Assembly: GCA_050946655.1 (NCBI GenBank)
Contig: JBMNVE010000035.1
Location: 1 to 18,278 of the forward strand
Length of the DNA stretch: 18,278 nucleotides
DNA from: JAXGRD01 sp050946655
GTDB taxonomy: Bacteria > Bacillota > Clostridia > Peptostreptococcales > Anaerovoracaceae
Direction of reading: 5' to 3'
Shown: positions 6,323 to 14,626 of the stretch, piece by piece
Layout: each line of letters opens with the position of its first letter
Numbering within the stretch: the stretch's first letter is position 1
Notes under the pieces: model-generated
What the model saw: the letters and a program-made list of their open reading frames with translations, nothing else
Databases searched by the model: none
What the model was told of the DNA's origin: nothing
Translations under genes and position numbers: made by a program

Positions 6323-9156
6323 TGACAATGAAAGTAAGTGATCTGGCAAAAGAACTGGAAATGCCCAGCAAGGAGCTGGTGGAAAGAGCCACAGCCATGG
6401 GGATCCAAGTCAAGGGAGCCGGAAGTCCCTTATCGGACATTGATGAGAAGACACTCAGAAATATTATTCTAGCCAAGCGAAAGAAAGAGGCTGAAACCAG
6501 GATCGTAAGAGTCGCTTCCCATAAAAACGAAGTAGACCATGAACAGGAATCCAAGGTGAAAGTAAAGGTGGCAAAGGTAAAGGCACAGCCAGCCGAGCCG
6601 GCCAAGGCAAAAGCCACTAGGACAGTGAAAGCTGCTACGGGTTCTAAAGCCACCGGAACACCGGTCAGAGCGGCACGCACGCCGACAGCAAGACCTGCAG
6701 CAAAACCTGCAGGACCAAAGCCGACCATTGGTAAGCCTATGCCCAAGCGGGTCCCCAAAGAGGAACTGGTAAAGGAAAAAGAGGCTGAAGTGAAAGAAAC
6801 CCTTCAGGTTGCCGAGCCAGCAGTAGCGGAAAAACCGGCAGAAGCGCCAAAGGTCGTAACGCCGGAACCACCAAAGCCGGAAGAAAAAAAGCCGGAGGCC
6901 GCTTCACCTGCTCAACCCAAGCCGGAAGAAAAAAAGCCGGATGAAATCAAGCCTGCGGAAACAAAGCAGGACGAAGTGAAGATCCAGGCGGAAAAGCCGG
7001 CGGAGAAGCCCAAGGCGGAAAAGCCGGCGGAGAAGCTCAAGGCAGAAAAGCCGGCAGAGAAACCCAAGGCAGAAAAACCTCAGCCCCCCAAGGCACAGCC
7101 GGAAAAGGCGGCACCTGCAAAGGCGGCCGGACCGAAAAAAACCGACACCAAGCAGGCAGATCGAGGGACATCTTCAAGACCTCAGCCAAAGCGGGATGAG
7201 CGAAAAAAGCCTGACAGAGGTGGGAAACCCGAGGGAGACCGAAGAGGCTCTTCCAAAAAGCAAGGGGATAAGAGCAAGTACAGCAAGAAGGACAGTCGAG
7301 GCCCCGTAAGAGAACCTAGATCTCTGGAGAAGAAGGTCAAGAAGAGATTTGTCAAGCCAAAGCCGGTCATTGAGCCGGAGGTGGAAGCAGAACCGTTACC
7401 CGTCGGGACAAAGGTGGTCAACGTTCCCATCACCATCGCAGGATTTTGCGAGCAGGTGGGTGTTTCGGTGCCCAATGTCATCTTGACCCTTCTAAAGATG
7501 GGTGTAGTGGCCAATCAAAACCAGAATATAGATGAAGTGACCGTAGCCACTTTGGCCGATGAAATGAACATCCAGGTAGTTATCGGAAAGGTGGAAGAGG
7601 AAGAAGTGGAAGAAGGGCTGGAGCTCTTTGAAGACAGAGAAAAGGATCTGGAACCCAGATCCCCCATCATCACCGTAATGGGCCATGTAGACCACGGAAA
7701 GACTTCCTTGCTGGATGCTATCAGAAAGACCAATGTTACTGCCGGAGAGTCCGGTGGCATCACCCAACACATCGGAGCATCTGAGGTAGAGATCAACGGT
7801 GAAAAGATCGTCTTCCTGGACACTCCGGGCCATGAGGCGTTTACCGCGATGCGAGCTCGAGGAGCAGACATTACGGATATTGCCGTACTGGTGGTTGCAG
7901 CCGATGACAGCGTTAAACCCCAGACCATTGAGTCTATCAGCCATGCTAAAGCTGCAGGGGTACCTATCATTGTCGCTGTGAATAAGATCGATAAACCGGC
8001 GGCCAACCCGGATCGAGTCAAGCAAGACCTGACGGAGCACGGGATTGTGGTGGAAGATTACGGTGGAGACGTGATCTGTGTGCCTGTTTCGGCAAAGACC
8101 GGAGAGGGCATTGTCAACTTGCTGGAGATGATCCTGATCCAGGCGGAAGTATTGGAATTGAAAGCCAACCCAGGCAGACTGGCCATGGGTACGGTCATTG
8201 AAGCCAGGTTGGATAAGGCGAGAGGCCCTGTCGCCTCCCTTTTGGTCACCAACGGGACCCTCAAGGTAGGGCAGAGCATCGTTGCAGGGACCAGTGCCGG
8301 TAGAATAAGGCTCATGTCCAATCATTTGGGCGAGCCCATCCATAAGGCGGGCCCAGCCACAGCGGTGGAAGTTCTGGGTCTTACTGAAGTCCCGGCGGCA
8401 GGAGACCGGTTCAATGCCGTAGGAGAGGACCGGCTGGCCAAGGAGATCGCCGAGAAGAGAAGACTGAAGCAACGAGAAGAGGTCATGGCCAGGACATCGG
8501 GATCTTCCCTGGAAGAGCTGTTTAGCCAGATCGAAGAAGGGGAAGTGAAGGAACTGAACCTGGTGATCAAGGCGGATGTGAGAGGATCTATCGGAGCTCT
8601 CATCGGATCTTTGGAGAAACTTTCCGACGAGAAGGTCAAAGTGAGGATCATCCACTCCGGCGTCGGTGCCATTACCGAATCCGATGTGACATTGGCCGGA
8701 ACGTCCGGTGCCATCGTCATCGGCTTTAACGTGCGTCCCAGCGCAGGAGTTATGACCATGGCGGAGCATGAAGGGGTAGAGATCCGAACATACAGGGTCA
8801 TCTACGACATTATCGATGACATTGAAAGTGCCATGAAGGGCATGCTGGATCCGGAGTTCAAGGAAGAAGTCCTGGGTCAGGTGGAGGTAAGAGAAACCTT
8901 CAAGGTGCCCGGAGCGGGAATCATCGCCGGTTCCTACGTGACCAGCGGGAAGATAAGGAGAAACGCACAGGTGAGACTGGTCAGAGATGGCGTGGTCATC
9001 CACGAGGGGACCATTTCATCCCTCAAGCGCTTCAAGGACGATGCCAAGGAAGTGGCACAAGGCTACGAATGCGGAGTCGGAATAGACAATTACAATGACA
9101 TCAAAGTGGGAGATGTGATCGAATGCTTCCACATGGTGGAAATCGAAAGGAAATAA
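6322..9156 (+). CDS. infB: Translation initiation factor IF-2
   Basis: IF-2 is the GTPase that places initiator tRNA on the ribosome. At 944 residues it is long. An IF2_N domain (1-52) is followed by a Lys/Ala/Pro/Glu-rich linker of about 270 residues (about 80-350), a second IF2_N-like domain (about 360-418), the G domain, and domains II-IV. GTPase motifs are complete: GHVDHGKT (454-461), DTPGH (500-504), NKID (554-557) and SAK (590-592). The ATG at 6322 follows AAAGGAGGTG (6307-6316); the ATG two codons on would be too far. The linker contains exact short tandem repeats (see 6988-7068). It is the central gene of the operon. Confidence 0.98.
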   Translation: MTMKVSDLAKELEMPSKELVERATAMGIQVKGAGSPLSDIDEKTLRNIILAKRKKEAETRIVRVASHKNEVDHEQESKVKVKVAKVKAQPAEPAKAKATRTVKAATGSKATGTPVRAARTPTARPAAKPAGPKPTIGKPMPKRVPKEELVKEKEAEVKETLQVAEPAVAEKPAEAPKVVTPEPPKPEEKKPEAASPAQPKPEEKKPDEIKPAETKQDEVKIQAEKPAEKPKAEKPAEKLKAEKPAEKPKAEKPQPPKAQPEKAAPAKAAGPKKTDTKQADRGTSSRPQPKRDERKKPDRGGKPEGDRRGSSKKQGDKSKYSKKDSRGPVREPRSLEKKVKKRFVKPKPVIEPEVEAEPLPVGTKVVNVPITIAGFCEQVGVSVPNVILTLLKMGVVANQNQNIDEVTVATLADEMNIQVVIGKVEEEEVEEGLELFEDREKDLEPRSPIITVMGHVDHGKTSLLDAIRKTNVTAGESGGITQHIGASEVEINGEKIVFLDTPGHEAFTAMRARGADITDIAVLVVAADDSVKPQTIESISHAKAAGVPIIVAVNKIDKPAANPDRVKQDLTEHGIVVEDYGGDVICVPVSAKTGEGIVNLLEMILIQAEVLELKANPGRLAMGTVIEARLDKARGPVASLLVTNGTLKVGQSIVAGTSAGRIRLMSNHLGEPIHKAGPATAVEVLGLTEVPAAGDRFNAVGEDRLAKEIAEKRRLKQREEVMARTSGSSLEELFSQIEEGEVKELNLVIKADVRGSIGALIGSLEKLSDEKVKVRIIHSGVGAITESDVTLAGTSGAIVIGFNVRPSAGVMTMAEHEGVEIRTYRVIYDIIDDIESAMKGMLDPEFKEEVLGQVEVRETFKVPGAGIIAGSYVTSGKIRRNAQVRLVRDGVVIHEGTISSLKRFKDDAKEVAQGYECGVGIDNYNDIKVGDVIECFHMVEIERK
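6988..7068 (+). repeat. 27-bp tandem repeat, three copies, in the infB linker
   Basis: Three units (6988-7014, 7015-7041, 7042-7068) encode AEKPAEKPK, AEKPAEKLK, AEKPAEKPK, followed by a partial AEKP. Copies one and two differ at one base in the body (CCC to CTC codon), and copy three at several third positions. This points to recent duplication by slippage or unequal crossover in a flexible linker. Confidence 0.8.
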
Positions 9157-9159
9157 CAG

Positions 9160-9540
9160 ATGGGAAAGGGATATAGACCGGGTCGCTTAGGTGAAGAAAT
9201 TCGCCGAATCGTCAGCGACATGCTTCTTCGTGAGCTGAAGGATCCCAGACTGGACAATATGGTGAGTATCACGGCAGTGGACGTCACTTCTGACGGTAGC
9301 TATGCCACGGTGTACCTGACCGTCTTTGACGGCAAGGACGGGGATGAAGAAGAGAGAGCCCAGGAGGTTCTCACTGCTCTCCGCGGTGCCAAAGGGGTGA
9401 TCAAGAAGGAGATCGGAAGGCAGGTCAAGCTGCGCCATATACCGGACCTTCTGTTCAAGATGGATACGTCCTTTGCTTACGGGAGACACATCGAGGAGCT
9501 TCTGAAACAAACGGTGAAAAAAGATGATGAGGAAGAATAG
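9160..9540 (+). CDS. rbfA: 30S ribosome-binding factor RbfA
   Basis: RbfA (126 residues) helps mature the 5' end of 16S rRNA. It has the family features: an early RxGEEIRRIVSDML helix, KDPRL at 28-32, VSITAVDVTSDGSYATVYLTV-type strands, and LRHIPDLLFKMD near 91-102, a single KH-like fold. The start lies three bases after infB with AAAGGAAA at 9146-9153. The last 17 bases overlap the DHH phosphoesterase gene. Confidence 0.95.
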   Translation: MGKGYRPGRLGEEIRRIVSDMLLRELKDPRLDNMVSITAVDVTSDGSYATVYLTVFDGKDGDEEERAQEVLTALRGAKGVIKKEIGRQVKLRHIPDLLFKMDTSFAYGRHIEELLKQTVKKDDEEE

Positions 9541-10492
9541 TTCGCTGAAGGAAATGGCGCGGGAATTAATCAAGGCAGAATCTGTCTTGATTTTTCCCCA
9601 TGTCCTCATGGATGGAGATGCACTGGGCTCTGCCGCTGCTCTCTGTGGAACCCTGCGCAATTTAGGCAAGAAGGCGTACATATTGGTGGAGGATCCCGTA
9701 CCCCAGTATCTGCAGTTTCTGGACAAGGGCTACTGTACCGAGGATCAAGAAATCCTGGGAGATCAGGACATATCCATTGCCGTGGACTGCGGAGACGATA
9801 AGCGATTTCCCAGGCGGGCCAAGAGGTTTCACCGGGCAAAGGTAGAAATGTGTGTGGATCATCACCGCACCTCCCAAGGGATATACGATTATAACTATAT
9901 TGACCCGGGCGCTGCGGCGACGGGAGAGATCGTCTATGATCTTCTCCTGGCCATGGAGGCTGAAGTTAGCAAGGAAGGGGCGGAGGCGTTATTCGCTGCC
10001 ATCACAACGGATACAGGTAACTTCCAGTACTCCAATACCACTAAGCGGACCCACCAGATCGTCATGGAACTGTATGACCTGGGTTTTGACAGCAATGCCG
10101 TCAGCGTAGAACTCTATGAAAATGAGACAATGGAGAAACTGCTCCTCCACAGCAAGGTCATGGATACGTTGGAGATCATTGTGGGAGGGAGAGGCGCCAT
10201 TGCCACCCTTACGCAAAAAATGCTTCGTGAGTGCAATGCCAAGATGGAGCACAGCGAGGGCATCGTGGAAATCATCCGGAGTATAAAAGGCGTGGAAGTT
10301 GCCATGCTCCTGAAAGAAAATGATACGTCCCTGGTGAAGGTTTCCATGCGATCCAAGCGACAGGTGGATGTGGCGGATATTGCCGAAAAGTACCATGGAG
10401 GCGGCCACATAAGGGCGGCAGGCTGTACCCTGCATAAGACCATGGAGAATGCTCGAGAGATCATGGTAGAGGAACTGAAAAAAGTATTATGA
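9524..10492 (+). CDS. nrnA: DHH/DHHA1 phosphoesterase, NrnA-like nanoRNase
   Basis: A 322-residue DHH protein that likely degrades very short RNAs and pAp or cyclic-dinucleotide products. Metal-binding motifs are present: H26 and D30/D32 in PHVLMDGDALGS, DCG at 88-90, DHH at 112-114, TDTG at 162-165. The DHHA1 substrate motif GGGH is at 292-295. One departure is M29 where relatives usually have P in the HxxPDxDA motif; metal ligands are unaffected. The start (two adjacent ATG codons at 9524 and 9527) overlaps rbfA, and its stop overlaps the truB start as ATGA, so coupling is likely. The gene sits between rbfA and truB, its usual place in Bacillota. Confidence 0.92.
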   Translation: MMRKNSSLKEMARELIKAESVLIFPHVLMDGDALGSAAALCGTLRNLGKKAYILVEDPVPQYLQFLDKGYCTEDQEILGDQDISIAVDCGDDKRFPRRAKRFHRAKVEMCVDHHRTSQGIYDYNYIDPGAAATGEIVYDLLLAMEAEVSKEGAEALFAAITTDTGNFQYSNTTKRTHQIVMELYDLGFDSNAVSVELYENETMEKLLLHSKVMDTLEIIVGGRGAIATLTQKMLRECNAKMEHSEGIVEIIRSIKGVEVAMLLKENDTSLVKVSMRSKRQVDVADIAEKYHGGGHIRAAGCTLHKTMENAREIMVEELKKVL

Positions 10493-11370
10493 AGGGCATC
10501 ATCAACATTCATAAGCCCCAGGATTTTACCTCCCACGACTGTGTAGCTATCGTGCGCCGCGTTGTGGGTGTCAAGCGGGTGGGGCATACAGGGACCCTTG
10601 ATCCCATGGCCACGGGCGTGCTACCTATCTGCATCGGACCGGCCACCAGGATCATGGAATACTTGGACCATGACCGAAAGGAATATCGCTGTACCATGGA
10701 ACTGGGGACAAGTACGGACACCTGCGATATTTGGGGAAATGTTTTGGACAAAAAACAGATAGACCATCTGACCCGGGAAGAAATTCGTGATGCTTTTCTT
10801 CCTTTTTCGGGGAAGATCACCCAGGTGCCTCCCGTGTATTCGGCGCTGAAAGTAAAGGGGAAAAAACTTTATGAATACGCAAGAGCAGGGGAAGAAGTGG
10901 AAATCAAGCCCAGGACCGTCACCATCCACGCTTTGGAGGTGGAAGAGATCCAAGGCAGCAAGATCACCTTTCGGGTGGCCTGTTCTAAAGGGACATATAT
11001 CCGTTCCATCTGCAGGGATGTGGGAGAATCCCTAGGCGTGGGAGGGACCATGTCCGGTCTGATCAGGCTGGCCAGCGGAGTTTTTCGCATAGAAGATGCA
11101 GTGGGGATCGACCGGCTGAGGCAAATGTCTTCCCAAGAGGTGGCGGCGATAATTCTTCCCACCGACTATCCCCTTGTCTCCTATCAGAAGTTGGAAGTCG
11201 ACCGGGAAAGAGCTCTGGACTTTATCCACGGCAAACGGATCCGTCCGACGGAGAGTGTGGGAGAAGGCAAAATCAGAATATATTATAACGACGTTTTTCT
11301 AGGCATGGCAGCTCAAACGGAAAAAAAGGGGGAGCTGAAGCCGGACAAGGTTTTTCATACGGAGATATAG
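10489..11370 (+). CDS. truB: tRNA pseudouridine(55) synthase TruB
   Basis: TruB isomerises U55 in the T-loop of tRNA. In 293 residues the catalytic aspartate is D38 in GHTGTLDPMATG (32-43). Other family marks are KEYRCTMELG (64-73), TDTCDIWG (76-83), PPVYSALKVKGKKLYEYAR (114-132) and GTYIRSICRD (168-177). The C-terminal part (about 215-293) corresponds to the PUA-like domain. The ATG shares bases with the nrnA stop (ATGA), and ribF begins one base after its stop. Confidence 0.96.
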   Translation: MKGIINIHKPQDFTSHDCVAIVRRVVGVKRVGHTGTLDPMATGVLPICIGPATRIMEYLDHDRKEYRCTMELGTSTDTCDIWGNVLDKKQIDHLTREEIRDAFLPFSGKITQVPPVYSALKVKGKKLYEYARAGEEVEIKPRTVTIHALEVEEIQGSKITFRVACSKGTYIRSICRDVGESLGVGGTMSGLIRLASGVFRIEDAVGIDRLRQMSSQEVAAIILPTDYPLVSYQKLEVDRERALDFIHGKRIRPTESVGEGKIRIYYNDVFLGMAAQTEKKGELKPDKVFHTEI

Positions 11371-11371
11371 G

Positions 11372-12310
11372 ATGAAAATATTCAATTCACTGGAAGAAAT
11401 CAAAGAAATCCAAAGCACGGTCATCGCTCTTGGGAATTTTGACGGCGTTCACCGAGGGCATCAGGAACTGATCCGACGGGCAGTAAAGAGCGCCGAGGCG
11501 GCAGGGTTCAAAAGCGCCGTATTCACCTTTTCCAACCATCCCAGAAATCTCTTGGGAAATGGAAACAAGGTCAAAAATATCATGTACGGAGAAGACAAGG
11601 CCAGGATCATCGGGGACCTGGGGATCGATTATATGTTCAACATCCCCTTTACCCAAGAGATCATGAACATGAGTCCCATCGAGTATATCGACGATCTTCT
11701 CGTGGATACCTTCAAAATGAAGGAAGCCTACTGCGGATTCAACTACCGCTTCGGCCACAAGGCCGCAGGAGATGTGAAGATTTTAATGGACGAAAGCCTC
11801 CGCAGAGGTTTTGGACTTCATGTGCTAGAGGCATTCAAGGTTGACGGGGAACTAGTCAGTTCCACTTTGATTCGTCGTTTGATTGAAGAAGGGGAGATGG
11901 CCCGCTGTGCCAAACTCCTGGGAAGATACTATTCCATCCAAGGAGAGGTGGTGGTGGGCAATAAGCTGGGCAAGACCATCGGTTTTCCTACATCCAACCT
12001 GGTCATCGACGAGTCCATGGTATCCCCGTCCAATGGGGTCTACATCACCTACTGCACCTATAACGGCGTGCGCTACCCCAGCATCACCAACGTCGGCGTC
12101 AAGCCCACCATCGGCAAATACAACAAAAACGTGGAAACCCACATCTTTGACTTTGATCGTGAGCTGTACGGAAAAGACATTCGCGTGGAGTTCCTGAAAA
12201 AGACCAGAGATGAGCGAAAGTTTGACAGCATCGAGGCGCTGTCCAAGCAGATCACCGATGACTGTATCATGGTCAAGGCTTACCATAGACAGAACAAGGC
12301 ACTGAAATAG
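11372..12310 (+). CDS. ribF: Bifunctional riboflavin kinase/FAD synthetase
   Basis: RibF phosphorylates riboflavin to FMN and then adenylylates FMN to FAD. The N-terminal nucleotidyltransferase has GNFDGVHRGH at 21-30 and the SSTLIR segment at 163-168. The C-terminal kinase domain has GKTIGFPTSNL (about 200-210), the NGVY strand, and the likely catalytic glutamate in VETHIFDFD near 255. At 312 residues the protein is full length. GGAG at 11361-11364, inside the end of truB, provides the start. It is the last gene of the core operon here, because a strong terminator follows at 12371-12409. Confidence 0.96.
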   Translation: MKIFNSLEEIKEIQSTVIALGNFDGVHRGHQELIRRAVKSAEAAGFKSAVFTFSNHPRNLLGNGNKVKNIMYGEDKARIIGDLGIDYMFNIPFTQEIMNMSPIEYIDDLLVDTFKMKEAYCGFNYRFGHKAAGDVKILMDESLRRGFGLHVLEAFKVDGELVSSTLIRRLIEEGEMARCAKLLGRYYSIQGEVVVGNKLGKTIGFPTSNLVIDESMVSPSNGVYITYCTYNGVRYPSITNVGVKPTIGKYNKNVETHIFDFDRELYGKDIRVEFLKKTRDERKFDSIEALSKQITDDCIMVKAYHRQNKALK

Positions 12311-12370
12311 ACAGATGACGGCTGGGACGGTGGCCGAGCCGGGGAACTAGATACCTATATGCGCATACGC

Positions 12371-12409
12371 AAGGGACTGCCCAAGGGAACTTGGAACAGT
12401 TCCTTTTTT
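12371..12409 (+). terminator. Strong terminator after ribF
   Basis: AAGGGACTG (12371-12379) pairs with CAGTTCCTT (12397-12405) with one G-U pair. Inside, CCAAG (12381-12385) and CTTGG (12390-12394) pair around a GGAA tetraloop. The stem is followed by T through 12409. It closes the rimP-ribF operon and separates it from the inserted TetR operon. Confidence 0.85.
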
Positions 12410-12510
12410 GTCTACCAACTATTTAGTCTAGGCCATGGCGAGGGGAGATGAGGGATTACAAACTTGATTATTTATATACACAAATACAAAAATAAACATG
12501 AGTATAATTA

Positions 12511-12539
12511 TTGAAAGTCGTCCCGTATTGTTGTATGCT
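12511..12539 (+). promoter_or_regulatory. Promoter of the TetR-aminotransferase-aldolase-kinase operon
   Basis: TTGAAA at 12511-12516 and TATGCT at 12534-12539 are 17 bases apart, in an AT-rich dip (about 12465-12515) that contrasts with its surroundings. Transcription would begin near 12546, leaving a leader of about 20 bases with the AAAGGGGTGG binding site at 12555-12564. Confidence 0.65.
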
Positions 12540-12549
12540 GAAAACAGTA
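12526..12549. promoter_or_regulatory. Candidate operator for the TetR regulator
   Basis: TATTGTT (12526-12532) and AACAGTA (12543-12549) form a 7-base inverted repeat with one mismatch and a 10-base centre. It covers the -10 box and start site, where a repressor would block transcription. This is a candidate only; a single imperfect repeat could arise by chance. Confidence 0.35.
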
Positions 12550-12567
12550 TAGTGAAAGGGGTGGGTT

Positions 12568-13146
12568 ATGTCGCTGAGGGAAAAAAATAAGATCAAGTGT
12601 AGAGCCAATATCCTGAAAACCTCCAGAAGGCTTTTTCGAGAAAAGGGGTATGAGAAAACCACCATCGATGAGATCGCGCATGTGGCGGAGATTTCAAGGG
12701 GGACCTTCTACAACTACTTTCCTGACAAGGAAAGTCTCCTCATGGGCACCGCCAGAGAGGAAATAGAAAGCTGGGAAAACTATATCCGGCGTTGGGAGGG
12801 AGAAGCTTGGGAAGAGCGGCTGAGGAAGGCCATGATCTTCTTGATTTTGGATGCCCGACCCAATTTAGATCTGTCTAAGCGGATTTTATGGTTGGCATCG
12901 GATCCGGCGGGTCCGATGCATCCGGTGGAAGAGGAGTTATCTCACGTTCTCCGCCGGGTAGTTACAGAAGGGGAAGGTTCCCGGATGTTTCGAGAAGGGG
13001 TCCAAACCGAAGAAGTGATGGATGCTCTCATCGGCCTGTATTATCTGGGGATATTCAGGTGGGGAAAAGAAGAAGAGGAGACAGTGGTGAAAAAAATCAA
13101 CGATGCGCTGGATATCATCATAAGGGGGATCAAAGATGAACAATAA
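12568..13146 (+). CDS. TetR/AcrR family transcriptional regulator
   Basis: A 192-residue regulator. The N-terminal DNA-binding domain (about 12-58) has the typical ILKTSRRLFREKGYEKTTIDEIA and a recognition helix within EISRGTFYNYFPDKESLL (41-58). The rest (60-192) is the variable helical domain that binds an effector and forms the dimer; it gives no clear clue to the ligand. It is the first gene of the operon and overlaps the aminotransferase gene by 11 bases, so it probably controls its own operon, perhaps in response to a pathway substrate. TetR control is less usual than LacI, DeoR or GntR control for sugar operons. Confidence 0.9.
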   Translation: MSLREKNKIKCRANILKTSRRLFREKGYEKTTIDEIAHVAEISRGTFYNYFPDKESLLMGTAREEIESWENYIRRWEGEAWEERLRKAMIFLILDARPNLDLSKRILWLASDPAGPMHPVEEELSHVLRRVVTEGEGSRMFREGVQTEEVMDALIGLYYLGIFRWGKEEEETVVKKINDALDIIIRGIKDEQ

Positions 13147-14617
13147 CGAAAACAAGTTTGCCATCAGCAAATATCCTGATGCAATAAGGATCAATCGAAA
13201 GCTGGATAAACTCATAAGGAGTCCCATTCACTCCATCTCTCCGGAAGCCTTGGCCGGATACGAAGAGGGATATTTCAATGAGAAGTGCAGGAAGTCCAAA
13301 GCCTTGACGGAAATGGCAGGAAGAATCATTCCCGGCGCGGTCCAGCACAACCTGGCCTTCAACCATCCCTTTCCCCTAGCCTTTGACCGGGCGGAGGGGG
13401 GCTTTCTCTATGATGTTGACGGTAATCAATATTATGACTTCCTTCAGGCAGGGGGGCCCACCGTTTTGGGGAGCAATGATCCCAAGGTAAGAGAGAAGGT
13501 GGTACAGCTGCTGGAGACCTGTGGCCCTTCTACCGGCCTTTTCCACGAGTACGAATACAAGTTGGCAGAGAAGATATGCCAATCGGTTCCCTCTGTGGAA
13601 ATGTTCCGCATGCTTGGCAGCGGGACGGAGGCTTGCATGGGGGCCATTCGGGTGGCCCGGCTGGCGACGAAGAAAAAGAACATCTTGAAGATGGGAGGAG
13701 CCTATCACGGTTGGAGCGATCAACTGGCCTACGGGATCAGGGTCCCGGGAACCAAGTTCACTCAAGCAAAGGGGGTTCCTCGCCATGTGTTCAAACACAC
13801 ACAGGAGTTCTTCCCCAATGATCTAAGTGACCTGGAAAAGAAGTTGAAGAAGAATAAACTCACCGGCGGGACCGCGGCGGTTTTGATTGAGCCCATGGGG
13901 CCGGAGAGCGGCACCAGGCCCCTTTCCAGGCTGTTTTGCAAGGGGGTGGAGAAACTGTGCAAGCAGTACGATGCCCTCCTGATCTTTGACGAAGTGGTTA
14001 CAGGGTTCCGAATAGGCATGTCCGGTGCCCAGGGGTATTTGGATGTGTCTCCTGACCTGACCATCTTTGGAAAGGCCATTGGAGGCGGTTACCCGGGAGC
14101 AGGAGGCATCGGTGGCAAGAAGGAAGTGATGAAATACTTGTCATCGGGCATCGGAGGGGACGCCCATCATTCCAAAGCCTTGGTGGGAGGGACCCTGGCG
14201 GCTACGCCCATCAGTTGCGTGGCCGGGTACTACGCCCTCTGCCGCATAGAGGAAACGGGTGCCATCCAAAAAGCCGGGGCCTTTGCGGACAAGCTGATGG
14301 AAGGGATCAATGACCTGATCCATAAATACCATCTTCCCTTTGTGGCCTTCAACCACGGCTCTATCTGTCACCTGGAGACCACCGGTGCCATGCACTTCGT
14401 CTTGGACTGGTCCAAGCCATGGCAGATCCCTCAGGTTTTGAAGGAGACATCTGCAAGAAAGACGGAGATGGAGCATATGGGCTGCGCCTACATGGCTGAG
14501 GGGCTGGTGACCCTGGCGGGAAGCCGCCTGTATACTAATGGGGTCTATGAAGAAGAGATGCTCCCGGATGTGCTGTCCAGGTTCGATAGAGTACTGAGCA
14601 ATGTAGTGGAATTTTAG
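13136..14617 (+). CDS. Class III PLP-dependent aminotransferase, GSA aminomutase-like
   Basis: A 493-residue fold-type I PLP enzyme. From about residue 53 it follows the glutamate-1-semialdehyde aminomutase pattern: SKALTEMAGRIIPGAV, GGFLYDVDGNQYYDF (88-102), GSGTEA (161-166) for the phosphate, YHGWSDQ (190-196), DEVVTGFR (285-292) with D285 against the pyridine nitrogen, and K313 in FGKAIGGG as the PLP lysine. About 52 residues precede this core and have no counterpart in the usual enzyme. The IPGGV of the aminomutase is IPGAV here and the context holds no heme genes, so I favour a transaminase on an amino sugar, amino polyol or omega-amino compound. AAGGGGG at 13122-13128 supports the ATG at 13136, within the end of the TetR gene. 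Confidence 0.88.
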   Translation: MNNNENKFAISKYPDAIRINRKLDKLIRSPIHSISPEALAGYEEGYFNEKCRKSKALTEMAGRIIPGAVQHNLAFNHPFPLAFDRAEGGFLYDVDGNQYYDFLQAGGPTVLGSNDPKVREKVVQLLETCGPSTGLFHEYEYKLAEKICQSVPSVEMFRMLGSGTEACMGAIRVARLATKKKNILKMGGAYHGWSDQLAYGIRVPGTKFTQAKGVPRHVFKHTQEFFPNDLSDLEKKLKKNKLTGGTAAVLIEPMGPESGTRPLSRLFCKGVEKLCKQYDALLIFDEVVTGFRIGMSGAQGYLDVSPDLTIFGKAIGGGYPGAGGIGGKKEVMKYLSSGIGGDAHHSKALVGGTLAATPISCVAGYYALCRIEETGAIQKAGAFADKLMEGINDLIHKYHLPFVAFNHGSICHLETTGAMHFVLDWSKPWQIPQVLKETSARKTEMEHMGCAYMAEGLVTLAGSRLYTNGVYEEEMLPDVLSRFDRVLSNVVEF

Positions 14618-14626
14618 GAGAGGAAT

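Noticed and set aside
7492..9003. A 503-codon minus-strand frame across infB.
   Set aside because: It lies opposite the conserved GTPase domain of IF2 and shows no domain of its own.
12325..12352. A GGTGGCCGAGCC stretch after ribF looks like the start of a serine or leucine tRNA or part of a riboswitch.
   Set aside because: The remaining arms of a tRNA are absent and no known riboswitch core fits. A short CGGCT/AGCCG stem is all that is seen.
395..12428. An 11-base word (actatttagtc) is shared by 395-405 and 12418-12428, suggesting a repeat or attachment site pair.
   Set aside because: Dozens of shared 11-mers are expected by chance in 18 kb, and the flanks do not match.
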